A stretch of 64,000 bases of DNA from Alkalihalobacillus bogoriensis ATCC BAA-922 (lineage in GTDB: Bacteria; Bacillota; Bacilli; Bacillales; Bacillaceae_F): assembly GCF_000621445.1 (NCBI RefSeq), contig NZ_JHYI01000018.1, positions 1 through 64,000 of the forward strand, in the 5' to 3' direction. Every line of letters starts with the position of its first letter. The stretch's first letter is position 1. Positions 17,189 to 25,760 of this stretch are shown piece after piece. The notes under the pieces were generated by a model. That model was given only the letters and a program-made list of their open reading frames with translations. It was not told the origin of the DNA and did no database searches. The position numbers and the translations under genes were made by a program.

Positions 17189-17700
17189 GGGACACTTCTC
17201 TCTGATTTCCGCTTCGTTTTGTCCTTCATCATGCTTATGAAGGACACTTTACACCGTTTTTCGCTCACTTTTGTCCTTCATCTCGCTTATGAAGGACACT
17301 TTACACCGTTTTTCGCTCACTTTTGTCCTTCATCCCGCCTATGAAGGACACTTTACACCGTTTTCCGCTCACTTTTGTCCTTCATCACTCCTATGAAGGA
17401 CACTTTACACCGTTTTTCGCTTCGTTTTGTCCTTCATCGTGCTTATGAAGGACACTTTACACCGTTTTTCGCTTCATTTTGTCCTTCATCACTCCAATGA
17501 AGGACACTTCACACTGATTTTCGCTCACTTTTGTCCTTCATCACGCTTATGAAGGACACTTTACACCATTTTTCGCTTCGTTTTGTCCTTCATCACGCTT
17601 ATGAAGGACACTTTACACCGTTTTCCGCTCACTTTTGTCCTTCATCGTGCTTATGAAGGACACTTCTCTCCGATTTTCGCTTCGTTCTGTCCTTCATAGA
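17185..17700. repeat. 52-bp tandem array of nine short hairpins
   Basis: ATGAAGGACAC-like blocks begin at 17185, 17237, 17289, 17341, 17393, 17445, 17497, 17549, 17601 and 17653, spaced exactly 52 bases. Between blocks the text is CTTTACACCGTTTTTCGCTC and then ACTTTTGTCCTTCATC. TGTCCTTCAT and ATGAAGGACA pair around a seven-base loop, giving nine 27-nt hairpins with identical stems; the loops differ (CATGCTT, CTCGCTT, CCCGCCT, CACTCCT, CGTGCTT, CACTCCA, CACGCTT). The final copy is decayed. The array spans the space between the membrane-protein stop and the LCP terminator. Open frames in it are by-products. Confidence 0.93.
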
Positions 17701-17751
17701 ACACTTTTGACTCATACGAATATTGATTTCATACTATTTGTAAGGAAAAGC

Positions 17752-17784
17752 AAAAAACGCATTGGCTTTTATCCCAATGCGTTT
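17752..17784 (-). terminator. Terminator of the LCP-family gene
   Basis: Stem AAACGCATTGG/CCAATGCGTTT with a seven-to-eight-base loop, after the stop codon on the minus strand. Confidence 0.88.
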
Positions 17785-17796
17785 ACCTTCATTCTT

Positions 17797-18783
17797 TTAT
17801 GGGTTAACTTCAACTTCTGCACTTGCTTCTACTGAAGTGCCACTGAGAAAGTTTTGAATTTCTTGCTTGTTTTTTTCTACATCAATTTCTAAGACCAGTC
17901 CAGCATTTGGATATCGTCGGTCTTCAAATGAATCATCAACTGGAATTCTTAACGTATCCACTTCCATATTATCCGATAACAATAGCGAAGAAGCGATTGA
18001 GAGAACAGTTGGGTTATCAATATTCGTTTGAATATATGGTTGGATCGTTCCAAGTAGTCTTGGTGACTTTAGTACACCTTGTACACTAACTAGTTCATTT
18101 GTTAAGATTTCCATCACTTCTTGTTGGCGACGAACACGACCAAAATCACTTTCTGCATCCGCTCGGAATCGAACATATCCAAGTAGTTGGTCTCCGTTTA
18201 ATTTCTGTAAGCCTGGCTCTAATCGGATCCCGATGTTTTTTTCCATCGCTTTTTCTACTTCTACTTCCACACCGTCTGGAAAAGCAGTGTCAATGACTTG
18301 CGAAAATGCTTCAAAATTAACGAGAGCGTAATATTGAACATCGACGCCAAAATTTTCACTTATCGTTTGTCTTAATAGTTCAGGTCCACCTAAGGCGTTT
18401 GCAGAATTTATTTTATATTGCCCGTAATTCGGTATATTAATATACGTATCTCTCATAATCGATACGAGTTTCGTTGTATTATGTTCAGGGTCGTATTGAG
18501 CAATCATAATTGTATCGGTTCTAGAAACCTCTTCATTTTCTCTCGCATCTACACCAAGTAACAACACATTTACTTTTCCTGTTAGATCACTTACACCATT
18601 AAATTCTATGTCTTCGTCAATAGCAGCTACAGATTGTGATAACTTTAATCCAGCTTGGTACTCATAAATAAAATAAGCGCCTGCTCCCGCTATGAGTAGA
18701 AAAGGGATTAAAAAGAATAGAAATTTACGCTTCTTTTTCGTTTTTCTTTTTGAAACCCTCGTTTTTTGATTTGTTGTTTTCAT
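17797..18783 (-). CDS. LytR-CpsA-Psr family cell-wall polymer ligase
   Basis: A 328-residue membrane-anchored enzyme: basic N-terminus, one transmembrane segment (about residues 22-42), then the extracellular LCP domain. Family landmarks are VLLLGVDARENEEVSRTDTIM, MRDTYINIPNYGQYKINSA, and the pyrophosphate-binding RFRADAESDFGRVRRQQEVM. LCP proteins transfer teichoic acids or other anionic polymers from lipid carriers to peptidoglycan. It corresponds to the TagT/TagU/TagV group, but which one cannot be decided. It is a single gene bounded by terminators. Confidence 0.93.
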   Translation of the reverse strand: MKTTNQKTRVSKRKTKKKRKFLFFLIPFLLIAGAGAYFIYEYQAGLKLSQSVAAIDEDIEFNGVSDLTGKVNVLLLGVDARENEEVSRTDTIMIAQYDPEHNTTKLVSIMRDTYINIPNYGQYKINSANALGGPELLRQTISENFGVDVQYYALVNFEAFSQVIDTAFPDGVEVEVEKAMEKNIGIRLEPGLQKLNGDQLLGYVRFRADAESDFGRVRRQQEVMEILTNELVSVQGVLKSPRLLGTIQPYIQTNIDNPTVLSIASSLLLSDNMEVDTLRIPVDDSFEDRRYPNAGLVLEIDVEKNKQEIQNFLSGTSVEASAEVEVNP

Positions 18784-18913
18784 ATTGTAATTCCTTCACG
18801 TTTTTGCTTATAATATATCAGTTTTTGTCTAATATTGCTATCATTTTCACAACATTTGATTGTAGAATATAATGGGAAACAGTGAAACATACATAGAATA
18901 CGAGATTCATACA

Positions 18914-18949
18914 AAAAAAGAGTGACATTTCTGCCACCCTTTTTCTTAA
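18914..18949 (-). terminator. Terminator of htpG
   Basis: AGGGTGGCA and TGTCACTCT pair around GAAA (with a G-T pair), followed on the minus strand by TTTTTTT. Confidence 0.8.
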
Positions 18950-20826
18950 ACCATCACTTTACAAATATCATTCGTAAATTCAACTGGGTCTTGGATCGGA
19001 AGTCCTTCAATTAATAAAGCTTGGTTATATAATAAATTTGTATATAAGTTTAATTTTTCTTTATCGTTTTCAAATGCTTCTTTTAATGAAGCGAATACCG
19101 CATGGCTGCTGTTAATTTCAAGCACTTTATCAGCTTTTATATTTTGATTGTCCGGCATCGCATTTAAGATTTTCTCCATTTCAATAGAAACTTCTCCTTC
19201 TGTTGACAAGCAAACCGGATGTGAACGCAAACGTTTAGACAGTTTGACTGCTTTTACTTTATCAGACAGAATCGATTTCATGTAATCAAACAACTCTTTG
19301 TTTTCTTGTTGTTCCGATTCAATTTCTGTTTCTTTTTCCTCTGAATCAATGCCTAAATCTCCACTAGATACCGATTTAAATTCTTTTTCTTCATACTGTA
19401 TGATCATACGGATCGCAAACTCATCAATGTCGTCAGTGAAATATAAGATTTCATAGCCTTTTTCTAAAACTACTTCTGTTTGTGGGAGTTTTTCAATTCG
19501 CTCGTGTGATTCACCTGTTGCATAATAGATATATTTTTGTTCTTCTGGCATACGCTCGACATATTCAGCTAATGTCACGAGCTTTTTCTCTTTTGAAGAG
19601 TAGAATAAAAGTAAATCTTGAAGTTCATTTTTGTTTGCCCCAAAATCACTATACACACTATACTTTAGCTGACGTCCAAACGACTCGTAAAATTTCTCAA
19701 AGTTTTCGCGCTCGTCTTTTAATAAGCTTAAGAGTTGGCTTTTAATTTTACTTTTTAAATTTTTGGCGATGAATTTTAATTGACGGTCATGCTGTAGCAT
19801 TTCACGAGAAATATTTAATGATAAATCTTCGGAATCGACCATCCCTTTCACAAAGCTAAAATAATCAGGAAGCAAGTCCGAACATTTCTCCATAATTAAA
19901 ACACCGTTTGAATATAGTTCTAGACCTTTTTCATATTCCTTCGTGTAAAAGTCATATGGCGTTTTTTCTGGAATATATAAGATTGCATTATAACGGATTG
20001 TCCCATCTACACTTAAATGGATGTGTTTTAATGGTTTATCAAAGCCATAGTGCTTTTCCGCATAAAAGTTCTCGTAATCTTCTGTTGTTAATTCATTTTT
20101 GTTTTTTCTCCAAATCGGTACCATACTGTTAATTGTTTGCTCTTCTACAACTTCTTCTAGTTCATTCTCATCGTCTTCTTTTGGTTTTTGTGTTTTAACA
20201 TCCATTTTAATTGGATAGCGAATGAAGTCCGAATATTTCTTGATAATCGATTGCAAACGATACTCTTCTAAATAATCATCGTATTTCTCGTCTTCTGTAT
20301 TTTCTTTTATTTTTAACGTAATTTCCGTTCCTACTGATTCTTTTGTTGTTGGTACAATCGTATAACCTTCAGCGCCGTCAGATTCCCATTTATACGCTTC
20401 ATCACTTCCTAGCGCCTTACTTGTGACAGTTACCATATCAGCAACCATAAACGCTGAATAAAAACCTACACCAAACTGACCGATTATATCATGTCCATCT
20501 TTTATCTCATTTTCATTTTTAAACGCTAATGATCCACTTTTTGCAATCGTACCTAAATGCGTTTCTAAATCTTCTTTTGTCATCCCAATTCCAGTATCGG
20601 TAATCGTCAATGTCCGATTTTCTTTATTTGGCGTTACTTTTATGTAATAGCTATCTTTATCAAATGTTAAAGACTCATCTGTTAATGCTTTATAATATAG
20701 TTTATCAATTGCATCACTTGCATTTGAAATTAACTCTCGTAAAAAAATCTCCCGATGTGTGTAAATGGAGTTAATCATCATTTCTAGCAATCGTTTCGAT
20801 TCGGCTTTGAATTGCTTTTTTTCCAT
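18946..20826 (-). CDS. htpG: Chaperone HtpG (Hsp90)
   Basis: A 626-residue bacterial Hsp90. The N-terminal GHKL ATPase shows [37 protein letters not shown] and [15 protein letters not shown]. The middle domain has the catalytic-loop Arg in LNISREMLQ, and the C-terminal dimerisation domain follows. It helps fold or protect client proteins during heat and other stress. ATG at 20826 follows AAAAGGAGAG. A consensus CIRCE operator 42 bases upstream places it under the HrcA repressor, unlike B. subtilis htpG, which is not in the HrcA regulon. Confidence 0.97.
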   Translation of the reverse strand: MEKKQFKAESKRLLEMMINSIYTHREIFLRELISNASDAIDKLYYKALTDESLTFDKDSYYIKVTPNKENRTLTITDTGIGMTKEDLETHLGTIAKSGSLAFKNENEIKDGHDIIGQFGVGFYSAFMVADMVTVTSKALGSDEAYKWESDGAEGYTIVPTTKESVGTEITLKIKENTEDEKYDDYLEEYRLQSIIKKYSDFIRYPIKMDVKTQKPKEDDENELEEVVEEQTINSMVPIWRKNKNELTTEDYENFYAEKHYGFDKPLKHIHLSVDGTIRYNAILYIPEKTPYDFYTKEYEKGLELYSNGVLIMEKCSDLLPDYFSFVKGMVDSEDLSLNISREMLQHDRQLKFIAKNLKSKIKSQLLSLLKDERENFEKFYESFGRQLKYSVYSDFGANKNELQDLLLFYSSKEKKLVTLAEYVERMPEEQKYIYYATGESHERIEKLPQTEVVLEKGYEILYFTDDIDEFAIRMIIQYEEKEFKSVSSGDLGIDSEEKETEIESEQQENKELFDYMKSILSDKVKAVKLSKRLRSHPVCLSTEGEVSIEMEKILNAMPDNQNIKADKVLEINSSHAVFASLKEAFENDKEKLNLYTNLLYNQALLIEGLPIQDPVEFTNDICKVMV

Positions 20827-20868
20827 GTTACTCTCTCCTTTTCTACTTCTTTTTAAGTTACATACATT

Positions 20869-20895
20869 TTAGCACTCTCCGTTCTAGAGTGCTAA
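20869..20895 (-). promoter_or_regulatory. CIRCE operator (HrcA site) of htpG
   Basis: TTAGCACTC-N9-GAGTGCTAA is a perfect match to the CIRCE inverted repeat bound by HrcA. It lies in the leader of htpG, just downstream of a -35 TTGACA and 17-bp-spaced -10, where it also sits in groESL and hrcA-dnaK operons. Confidence 0.95.
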
Positions 20896-20904
20896 TCATC
20901 TATT

Positions 20905-20933
20905 TATTTACCATATCCATTTTTGCCTGTCAA
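20905..20933 (-). promoter_or_regulatory. Probable sigma-A promoter of htpG
   Basis: TTGACA (20928-20933 on the minus strand) and TAAATA (20905-20910) are separated by 17 bases; the CIRCE element begins nine bases after the -10. Confidence 0.7.
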
Positions 20934-20976
20934 TACGTAAACCAAACAGGATCTTCCATATATAGTTTCCAACTAT

Positions 20977-21013
20977 GTAAAAAGTACGATTCAACTATAA
21001 GCTCAAATCGTAC
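20977..21013 (-). terminator. Terminator of the redoxin gene
   Basis: AGTACGATT/AATCGTACT stem followed on the minus strand by TTTTT, ten bases after the redoxin stop codon. Confidence 0.82.
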
Positions 21014-21022
21014 TCCATTCCA

Positions 21023-21274
21023 TTATTCTTGTTTAGCCAATTTAACTAATTGCTCTAACTCAGGTGTAAATCCTTTCACTGCTTTTTCTCCTACCACCGT
21101 AACAGGAACTCCTAAAAAGCCAAACTTCTCCACTTCTTCTTGGTATTCTTGTTTTTCCAATACATCTCTAACTTCAAAGGAAATGTTTTCTTTTGTTAGA
21201 AACTCTTTCACATATGTGCATTCCACACAATTTTTAGTAGAATATACAATAACTTGGTTGCTCACGTTGTTCAT
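21023..21274 (-). CDS. Glutaredoxin-like (NrdH-type) thiol redoxin
   Basis: An 83-residue thioredoxin-fold protein. VIVYSTKNCVECTYVKEFL carries the CxxC redox pair (CVEC), and GVPVTVVGEKAVKGF contains the cis-Pro TVP-like turn and the Gly-Phe end typical of NrdH and glutaredoxin-like proteins. It may reduce ribonucleotide reductase or low-molecular-weight disulfides; no reductase gene is nearby. ATG at 21274 is preceded by AAGGATGAACAACGTG. The GDSL esterase gene lies six bases upstream, so they are probably co-transcribed. Confidence 0.88.
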   Translation of the reverse strand: MNNVSNQVIVYSTKNCVECTYVKEFLTKENISFEVRDVLEKQEYQEEVEKFGFLGVPVTVVGEKAVKGFTPELEQLVKLAKQE

Positions 21275-21280
21275 CCTTTC

Positions 21281-21895
21281 CTATCTTTCTATTGTATCTA
21301 GCCAGGTTTGTGCCATAAGCATATTTCCAACAGATGTCATATGAACACCATCCGTCGTTAACGCCACATCACTTTTTCGTTTTAGAAACGTTAAAAACAC
21401 CTTATGTGTTGGAACAACTATTGCTCCACATTTTTTAGCAAGATGGTGTATAGCTTTTACATACGGGACTAATAACTGATTTCCTTCTGAATGGATATCC
21501 TCTTCAATAATCGTCGGTTCCATTAAAATGAGGTTTGCCTTTGTTTTCGTTTGAACTTGCTCCAGCAAATCAGAATAAATTTGTTCAAAACGATCAGGAT
21601 AAATTTGTTCGATATCAAGTCTATCTAATTGCCTCCACACATCATTTATCCCAATCGATATCGAAACCCAATCTGGTTGCAATGAAATGACATCACTTTC
21701 CCATCTTGATGCCAAATCATCGACACGATTCCCCCCAATTCCTTTATTAATAATTGTATACTCTTTTCCTTGTGTATAATAGTAATCTCGTATGAGGCGA
21801 ACATACCCATCCCCTATTCCTTCCTTATCTTCTCTTCTTCCACAATCTGTAATACTATCCCCAATAAATATGATTTTATCTTTTGGTTGTAGCAT
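21281..21895 (-). CDS. SGNH/GDSL-family esterase
   Basis: A 204-residue SGNH hydrolase. Block I is FIGDSITDCGRR with the catalytic Ser, block II has the Gly in GIGGNRVDD, block III has Asn in SIGINDVWR, and block V has the Asp-His pair in TTDGVHMTSVG. No signal peptide, so it acts in the cytoplasm, probably as an acyl- or acetyl-esterase. The start is ATG at 21895 with GGAGAG upstream; the frame continues one codon to a TTG. It is paired with the redoxin gene downstream. Confidence 0.9.
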   Translation of the reverse strand: MLQPKDKIIFIGDSITDCGRREDKEGIGDGYVRLIRDYYYTQGKEYTIINKGIGGNRVDDLASRWESDVISLQPDWVSISIGINDVWRQLDRLDIEQIYPDRFEQIYSDLLEQVQTKTKANLILMEPTIIEEDIHSEGNQLLVPYVKAIHHLAKKCGAIVVPTHKVFLTFLKRKSDVALTTDGVHMTSVGNMLMAQTWLDTIER

Positions 21896-22024
21896 CAAAT
21901 CTCTCCATTCTAAAAGGACTTTATCAATGATTCAAGAAAGTAGATGTTTTTTCCTTTTTTTGAAAGTGAAATAGGTTCCATTCTCTTTTAAATCGTTATA
22001 AAAAGTAGTTCTAGCTATACTTCA

Positions 22025-22801
22025 CTACTCTTTTATTAATTCCAGTAATCCATCAAAAATAACTTCATTACCAGCAACGATTAAATACCCTCTTGAGAGT
22101 TTTTTCTTTGCCACTTTTCCACCAGCTTCTTGGACAATTAATAATCCAGCTTCAAAATCCCAGCGGTTAATTTTATATTCCCAATACGCTTCAAACTGTC
22201 CACCAGCAACATGGCATAAATCGAGAGCTGCACTTCCTGTTCGACGAATGTCGCCTACTTTTAAAATGACAGCATTAAATTGTTTGACATTATTTTCCGG
22301 ATGCGTTGCTTTATCGTAGGGGAACCCCGTTGCAACAATCGCCTTAGGCATGGAATCAATCGAAGACACCGACAGTCTTTTTCCATTTAGAAAAGCACCT
22401 TGCCCACGAATTGCCTCATAGCACTGTTTCAATTGAGGTGCTAAGACAACGCCGATGACTGTTTCTTTCTCATAATTAACTGCAACTGAAATACAAAACA
22501 TAGAAAATCCATGCGCATAATTTGTTGTACCATCAATTGGATCAATCACCCATTCATACCCTGAGTTCCCTTGTAATTGACCAATTTCTTCTGAGTAAAT
22601 GGAATCATCAGGGAAGTTTTCTTTAATTTTTGCTTGAAGGAACTCATCTGTCCATAAATCCATTTCAGTTACTAAATCATTTGCTGCTGACTTTTGTTCA
22701 ACTTGTAACCCTTCATTCATTCTTTCCACTTGTCGCTCGCCAGCTTCAAACATCCAACTTTTTAAGAGCTCTAAGCGTAGTTCCCATTGTTGTTCCAACA
22801 T
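22025..22801 (-). CDS. Inositol monophosphatase-family protein
   Basis: A 258-residue Mg2+-dependent phosphatase. Metal sites are visible: SEEIGQ for the first Glu, DPIDGTTNYAHGF (motif A) and WDFEAGLLIVQEAGG (motif B). It resembles B. subtilis YktC/SuhB and may act on inositol phosphate, fructose-1,6-bisphosphate or 3'-phosphoadenosine phosphate. The frame is open to an ATG at 22861, but ATG at 22801 has AGGTGAT at good spacing and aligns with the family N-terminus, so I chose it. The 20 extra residues would be charged and unconserved. No operon partners. Confidence 0.88.
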   Translation of the reverse strand: MLEQQWELRLELLKSWMFEAGERQVERMNEGLQVEQKSAANDLVTEMDLWTDEFLQAKIKENFPDDSIYSEEIGQLQGNSGYEWVIDPIDGTTNYAHGFSMFCISVAVNYEKETVIGVVLAPQLKQCYEAIRGQGAFLNGKRLSVSSIDSMPKAIVATGFPYDKATHPENNVKQFNAVILKVGDIRRTGSAALDLCHVAGGQFEAYWEYKINRWDFEAGLLIVQEAGGKVAKKKLSRGYLIVAGNEVIFDGLLELIKE

Positions 22802-23032
22802 GTTATCACCTGTCTTTTCTGTTAGTATTTCATCCGTTTTATCATCCTCTACATTATTCATATTACCTACTCTCTACAAACATTTCTAGATAGAGCACTT
22901 ACCTTTTTTTCTATTGTTTTTTTAACAATCTTTCGACAATATCATTTGTTATTTTTGGATTGTATGGAAAATGTTATAATAGGAATAATAGCACAACTCA
23001 ACTGCCATTCGTTTGTTAGAAAGGAAAAAACA

Positions 23033-24211
23033 ATGCATAGAAAAACAGAACGTACCGTTAATTGGATAATGTATATCACGATGCTTATCGCTATTTTTAT
23101 CGTGCACAACTCCAATCCCAATGATAAACTTACGCTTTCTATACTTTGTGCTGGATTTTTTTTGATTCATCTTTTTCGTTATAGTATTTTTAAACTTCCA
23201 ATTAAAAGGTTTTCTACAAAATTACTATTATTGAATCAATTAATAATTGCATTCCAAATTCAAATTATTGATGGTTCGTTTGTACCACAAATGTTCTTGT
23301 TTATTCTTATTACAGAAGTCGTATATAGGTCAGATAAACGGTTCAGTATTCCCTTTAGTATTCTTGCTTATTTCTGTTTTGTTTTTGGTATTTATCTCCA
23401 TGTTAATCCAACTCATTTTTCTGAAATTGCATATGTACTACCACGCTTTTTGGAATATGCACTTTTCTTTGCTTTAAGTAAAATAGCCAAACATGCCGTT
23501 CTTAATCAACACCAATTAGAGAAAACCTATACTCAACTAAAGTTTACGATTTCAGAGTTAGAAGAAAAAACACTAATGGAAGAACGAGTTAGACTTTCAA
23601 GAGAAATACATGATACTGTCGGGCATACATTAACGAATTCAATCGTTGGTGTAGAAGCAGCTAAACGTCTTCTTAGCCGAGGTAAAATTGAAGAAGGTAT
23701 TCAAAAACTAAACGATGCACAGGACTATGTCAAAAAAGGGTTGGCAGACGTTCGAAAATCCGTTAAGACACTACATAACAACCATTCGTTTCTACATTTA
23801 CGAACAAGTCTTATCTCTTTAATGGAAGAAACAAGGAAGCAAGCAAGTATAACGATTCACTATACCATTCAAGAAAACTTACCTTATCTTACGCCACAAC
23901 AAGAGCTAGCCATCTATCGTTCACTACAAGAAGGATTGACAAATGGCCTTCGACATGGCGAAGCAACTGAATTTGATTTTACATTGGAACAGGTCGATGA
24001 AGAATTGCATTTTACCTTGCAAGACAATGGCTATATGCCTAAAAAAATTGAACTTGGGTTTGGCTTAACTATGATGAATGAACGAATTAAGTCATTAGAT
24101 GGTAATTTTGCGATTATGAACGGTCCTTATGGAGGTTGTATATTATCCTTTACTCTTCCACTCACTGACCAGCATAAATTATTGCAGGATAATAAAGAAT
24201 TGTCATCATAA
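23033..24211 (+). CDS. NarL-type membrane histidine kinase without adjacent regulator
   Basis: A 392-residue sensor kinase with about six hydrophobic segments in the first 160 residues, then the HisKA_3 box MEERVRLSREIHDTVGHTLTNS with the phospho-acceptor His in REIHDTVGH. The HATPase domain follows: the N box is in SLQEGLTNGLRHG and the G boxes in LQDNGYMPKKIELGFGLTMMNERI. ATG at 23033 follows AGAAAGGA. Unlike the DesK-DesR pair at 8 kb, no response regulator gene adjoins it on either side, so it is an orphan or signals to a regulator elsewhere. The secreted-protein gene lies 339 bases downstream on the same strand. Confidence 0.9.
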   Translation: MHRKTERTVNWIMYITMLIAIFIVHNSNPNDKLTLSILCAGFFLIHLFRYSIFKLPIKRFSTKLLLLNQLIIAFQIQIIDGSFVPQMFLFILITEVVYRSDKRFSIPFSILAYFCFVFGIYLHVNPTHFSEIAYVLPRFLEYALFFALSKIAKHAVLNQHQLEKTYTQLKFTISELEEKTLMEERVRLSREIHDTVGHTLTNSIVGVEAAKRLLSRGKIEEGIQKLNDAQDYVKKGLADVRKSVKTLHNNHSFLHLRTSLISLMEETRKQASITIHYTIQENLPYLTPQQELAIYRSLQEGLTNGLRHGEATEFDFTLEQVDEELHFTLQDNGYMPKKIELGFGLTMMNERIKSLDGNFAIMNGPYGGCILSFTLPLTDQHKLLQDNKELSS

Positions 24212-24361
24212 GAAAAAGTAGGAATTTGTCGAAAAAAATACCTTTTGTTTTCCTCACTTGTAAGTATAATAAAGTTAATAGGACTTTTTACACTATAAAA
24301 CTTATCAAACTTTGATTGTATATTAGTGTAAATACACTTTATAGGTAGAAAGTTATGTTGA

Positions 24362-24540
24362 AGGTGGCGCAATGATGTATAACCTTTATATGGACACTTG
24401 GGTTATATGGAGCTAGTAGTGTAACCGACCCTCGCTTTGCAAGTGGGGTGCTTTGATGTATAGTCTTTATTTGGACACTTGGGCTATACGGAGCTAGTAG
24501 TGTAACCGACCCTCTTATTTAAAAAACTTTATTTAAGAGG
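24362..24540 (+). ncRNA. Tandem structured leader RNA, candidate riboswitch
   Basis: Two 61-nt copies (24373-24433 and 24454-24514) differ at only five positions. In copy 1 TATAACC (24378-24384) pairs with GGTTATA (24401-24407); in copy 2 the arms are TATAGTC and GGCTATA. The A-T pair became G-C and a C-G pair became T-G, so pairing is kept by compensation. The conserved loop holds GGACACTTG and the 3' part GGAGCTAGTAGTGTAACCGA. The end of copy 2 (CCTCTTA, 24511-24517) is complementary to TAAGAGG (24534-24540), which includes the ribosome site of the next gene. GGGGT before copy 2 could instead pair with ACCCT, a mutually exclusive fold. I do not recognise the class. From 24212 to 24361 I see no other feature. 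Confidence 0.75.
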
Positions 24541-24550
24541 AGAAATGAAC

Positions 24551-25717
24551 ATGGTAAAAATCAACCGCAAGAAAATTGTCACAACTGTCTTAGCTACTAG
24601 TTTAGTATTTGGAGTAGGCGCTGCTGTTGAAGCTGCTTCCAAAGCTCCAACAAAGGAAACACAAACAGCAAGAACGGCACAAGAAAGAGTAACTGGTGTA
24701 ATTTCTTATGATAACGTAGTCGTCACTCGTTATGCATCAGAGTTTCAACTTAGTGGCACAGTCGTTATTGATGGTCCCCAACTAGTCGTTGACATTCCAA
24801 CTGCCAAGAATGTTTCTGTAACAAAATTAGCAGATAAAACATGGAGTTTTGTTGCTACTGTCCCTGCAAATGGGAAAGGTGATGTGAACTACAACATTTC
24901 CGCGTATACGATTTACACAAACGGTAAACCAGCTGGAGATGTTCACACACGTGCAACAGCTGTTACACAATCCGTTCATATCCCTTATGTAGTCTCTACT
25001 TTAGCAGAAAACAGAAACTGGACTTCTTATGACCGTGAAACTAATGAATTCACTCTCTCTTATGATGAGGTTGAAACGTGGTCTACTGGCGCACCTGTTG
25101 TCAATGCAAAAACTGGAAAAGTTAGTGGTACCGAAGCTTCTTTTCTAGTGCCTGGTACTCAAACAACAGTAACAGATATTCCTGTCGCTAACCGTGACTT
25201 CACGGTAACTAGTGAAGAGGCCACTTGGTCATTTAATAATGAATCAGGAACATATAAAGTCAACTTCCCAATTACGGTTGTTGATAGTAAAGGCGATACT
25301 AGAACTGAAACAGTAACAAAAACTGGATTAACACCTAATACTTTTGTCAATGTGACTGCTTCAGTTACAGACTTGTTTGGTACTATTTCAAAAGAAGTTT
25401 CTTTAACTGTTCCGGCTGCTCCTATAGTAGAACAGCCTGTTGTTGTAGTTGAAAGAATTTCTAATATTAGTATTGATTTAGAAGCACAAGGACCTAATCA
25501 GTTTAAAGTCGTGGCTACTTATACGATTCACTATAGCAATGGAACAACAAAACGAGTGGTAAAAGAAACTTTGGAGGGTGGAAATATTTCTAACCCAACG
25601 ACTCAAAATCAAAATTCTGTAACAAAGGAATATAAGATTTCAGGAATTCCACATCTAGTAACAGCTGTATATAACTCAAAAACGAAATCAGTTTATGCTT
25701 TAGTTGAAAAATTATAA
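24551..25717 (+). CDS. Secreted protein of unknown function with leader-RNA control
   Basis: A 388-residue exported protein. The N-terminus MVKINRKKIVTTVLATSLVF then GVGAAVEAASK is a Sec signal peptide with likely cleavage after VEA or EAA. The mature part is Thr/Val-rich and beta-strand-like, for example RVTGVISYDNVVVTRYASEF, ITVVDSKGDTRTETVTKTGL and FGTISKEVSLTVPAAP, suggesting two or three Ig-like or beta-sandwich domains. No catalytic motif, LPXTG or repeat anchor is seen, so it is probably released or loosely surface-bound. An upstream in-frame ATG at 24545 is too close to GAGGAG; ATG at 24551 is better spaced. I do not recognise the family. Its leader holds the tandem RNA at 24362-24540. 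Confidence 0.8.
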   Translation: MVKINRKKIVTTVLATSLVFGVGAAVEAASKAPTKETQTARTAQERVTGVISYDNVVVTRYASEFQLSGTVVIDGPQLVVDIPTAKNVSVTKLADKTWSFVATVPANGKGDVNYNISAYTIYTNGKPAGDVHTRATAVTQSVHIPYVVSTLAENRNWTSYDRETNEFTLSYDEVETWSTGAPVVNAKTGKVSGTEASFLVPGTQTTVTDIPVANRDFTVTSEEATWSFNNESGTYKVNFPITVVDSKGDTRTETVTKTGLTPNTFVNVTASVTDLFGTISKEVSLTVPAAPIVEQPVVVVERISNISIDLEAQGPNQFKVVATYTIHYSNGTTKRVVKETLEGGNISNPTTQNQNSVTKEYKISGIPHLVTAVYNSKTKSVYALVEKL

Positions 25718-25726
25718 GATTAACGA

Positions 25727-25757
25727 AAGAGACAGAAAATAAATTCTGTCTCTTTTT
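25727..25757 (+). terminator. Terminator of the secreted-protein gene
   Basis: AAAGAGACAGAA pairs with TTCTGTCTCTTT around an AT loop and ends in T-run; it can also serve the convergent chemoreceptor gene. Confidence 0.9.
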
Positions 25758-25760
25758 TAT

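Noticed and set aside
17185-17700. CRISPR array
   Set aside because: The 52-bp units repeat over their whole length, so there are no unique spacers, and no cas genes are in the window. Classified as a tandem hairpin array.
17635-17835. Small plus-strand ORF
   Set aside because: It starts inside the tandem array and runs through the LCP gene's terminator and 3' end. It is a by-product of the repeats.
20889-21344. Plus-strand 151-residue ORF
   Set aside because: It lies opposite the redoxin and GDSL genes and over the CIRCE promoter region. It has no ribosome site and no recognised protein feature.
22802-22861. Longer inositol monophosphatase start
   Set aside because: The extra 20 residues are charged and not expected in the family. 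The internal ATG at 22801 has the better ribosome site.
24373-24433. Purine or cyclic-di-GMP riboswitch
   Set aside because: TATAACC...ATATGG looks like the start of a purine aptamer, but the TCTACC loop and paired loops are missing. The GCAAA motifs of cyclic-di-GMP-I are also absent.
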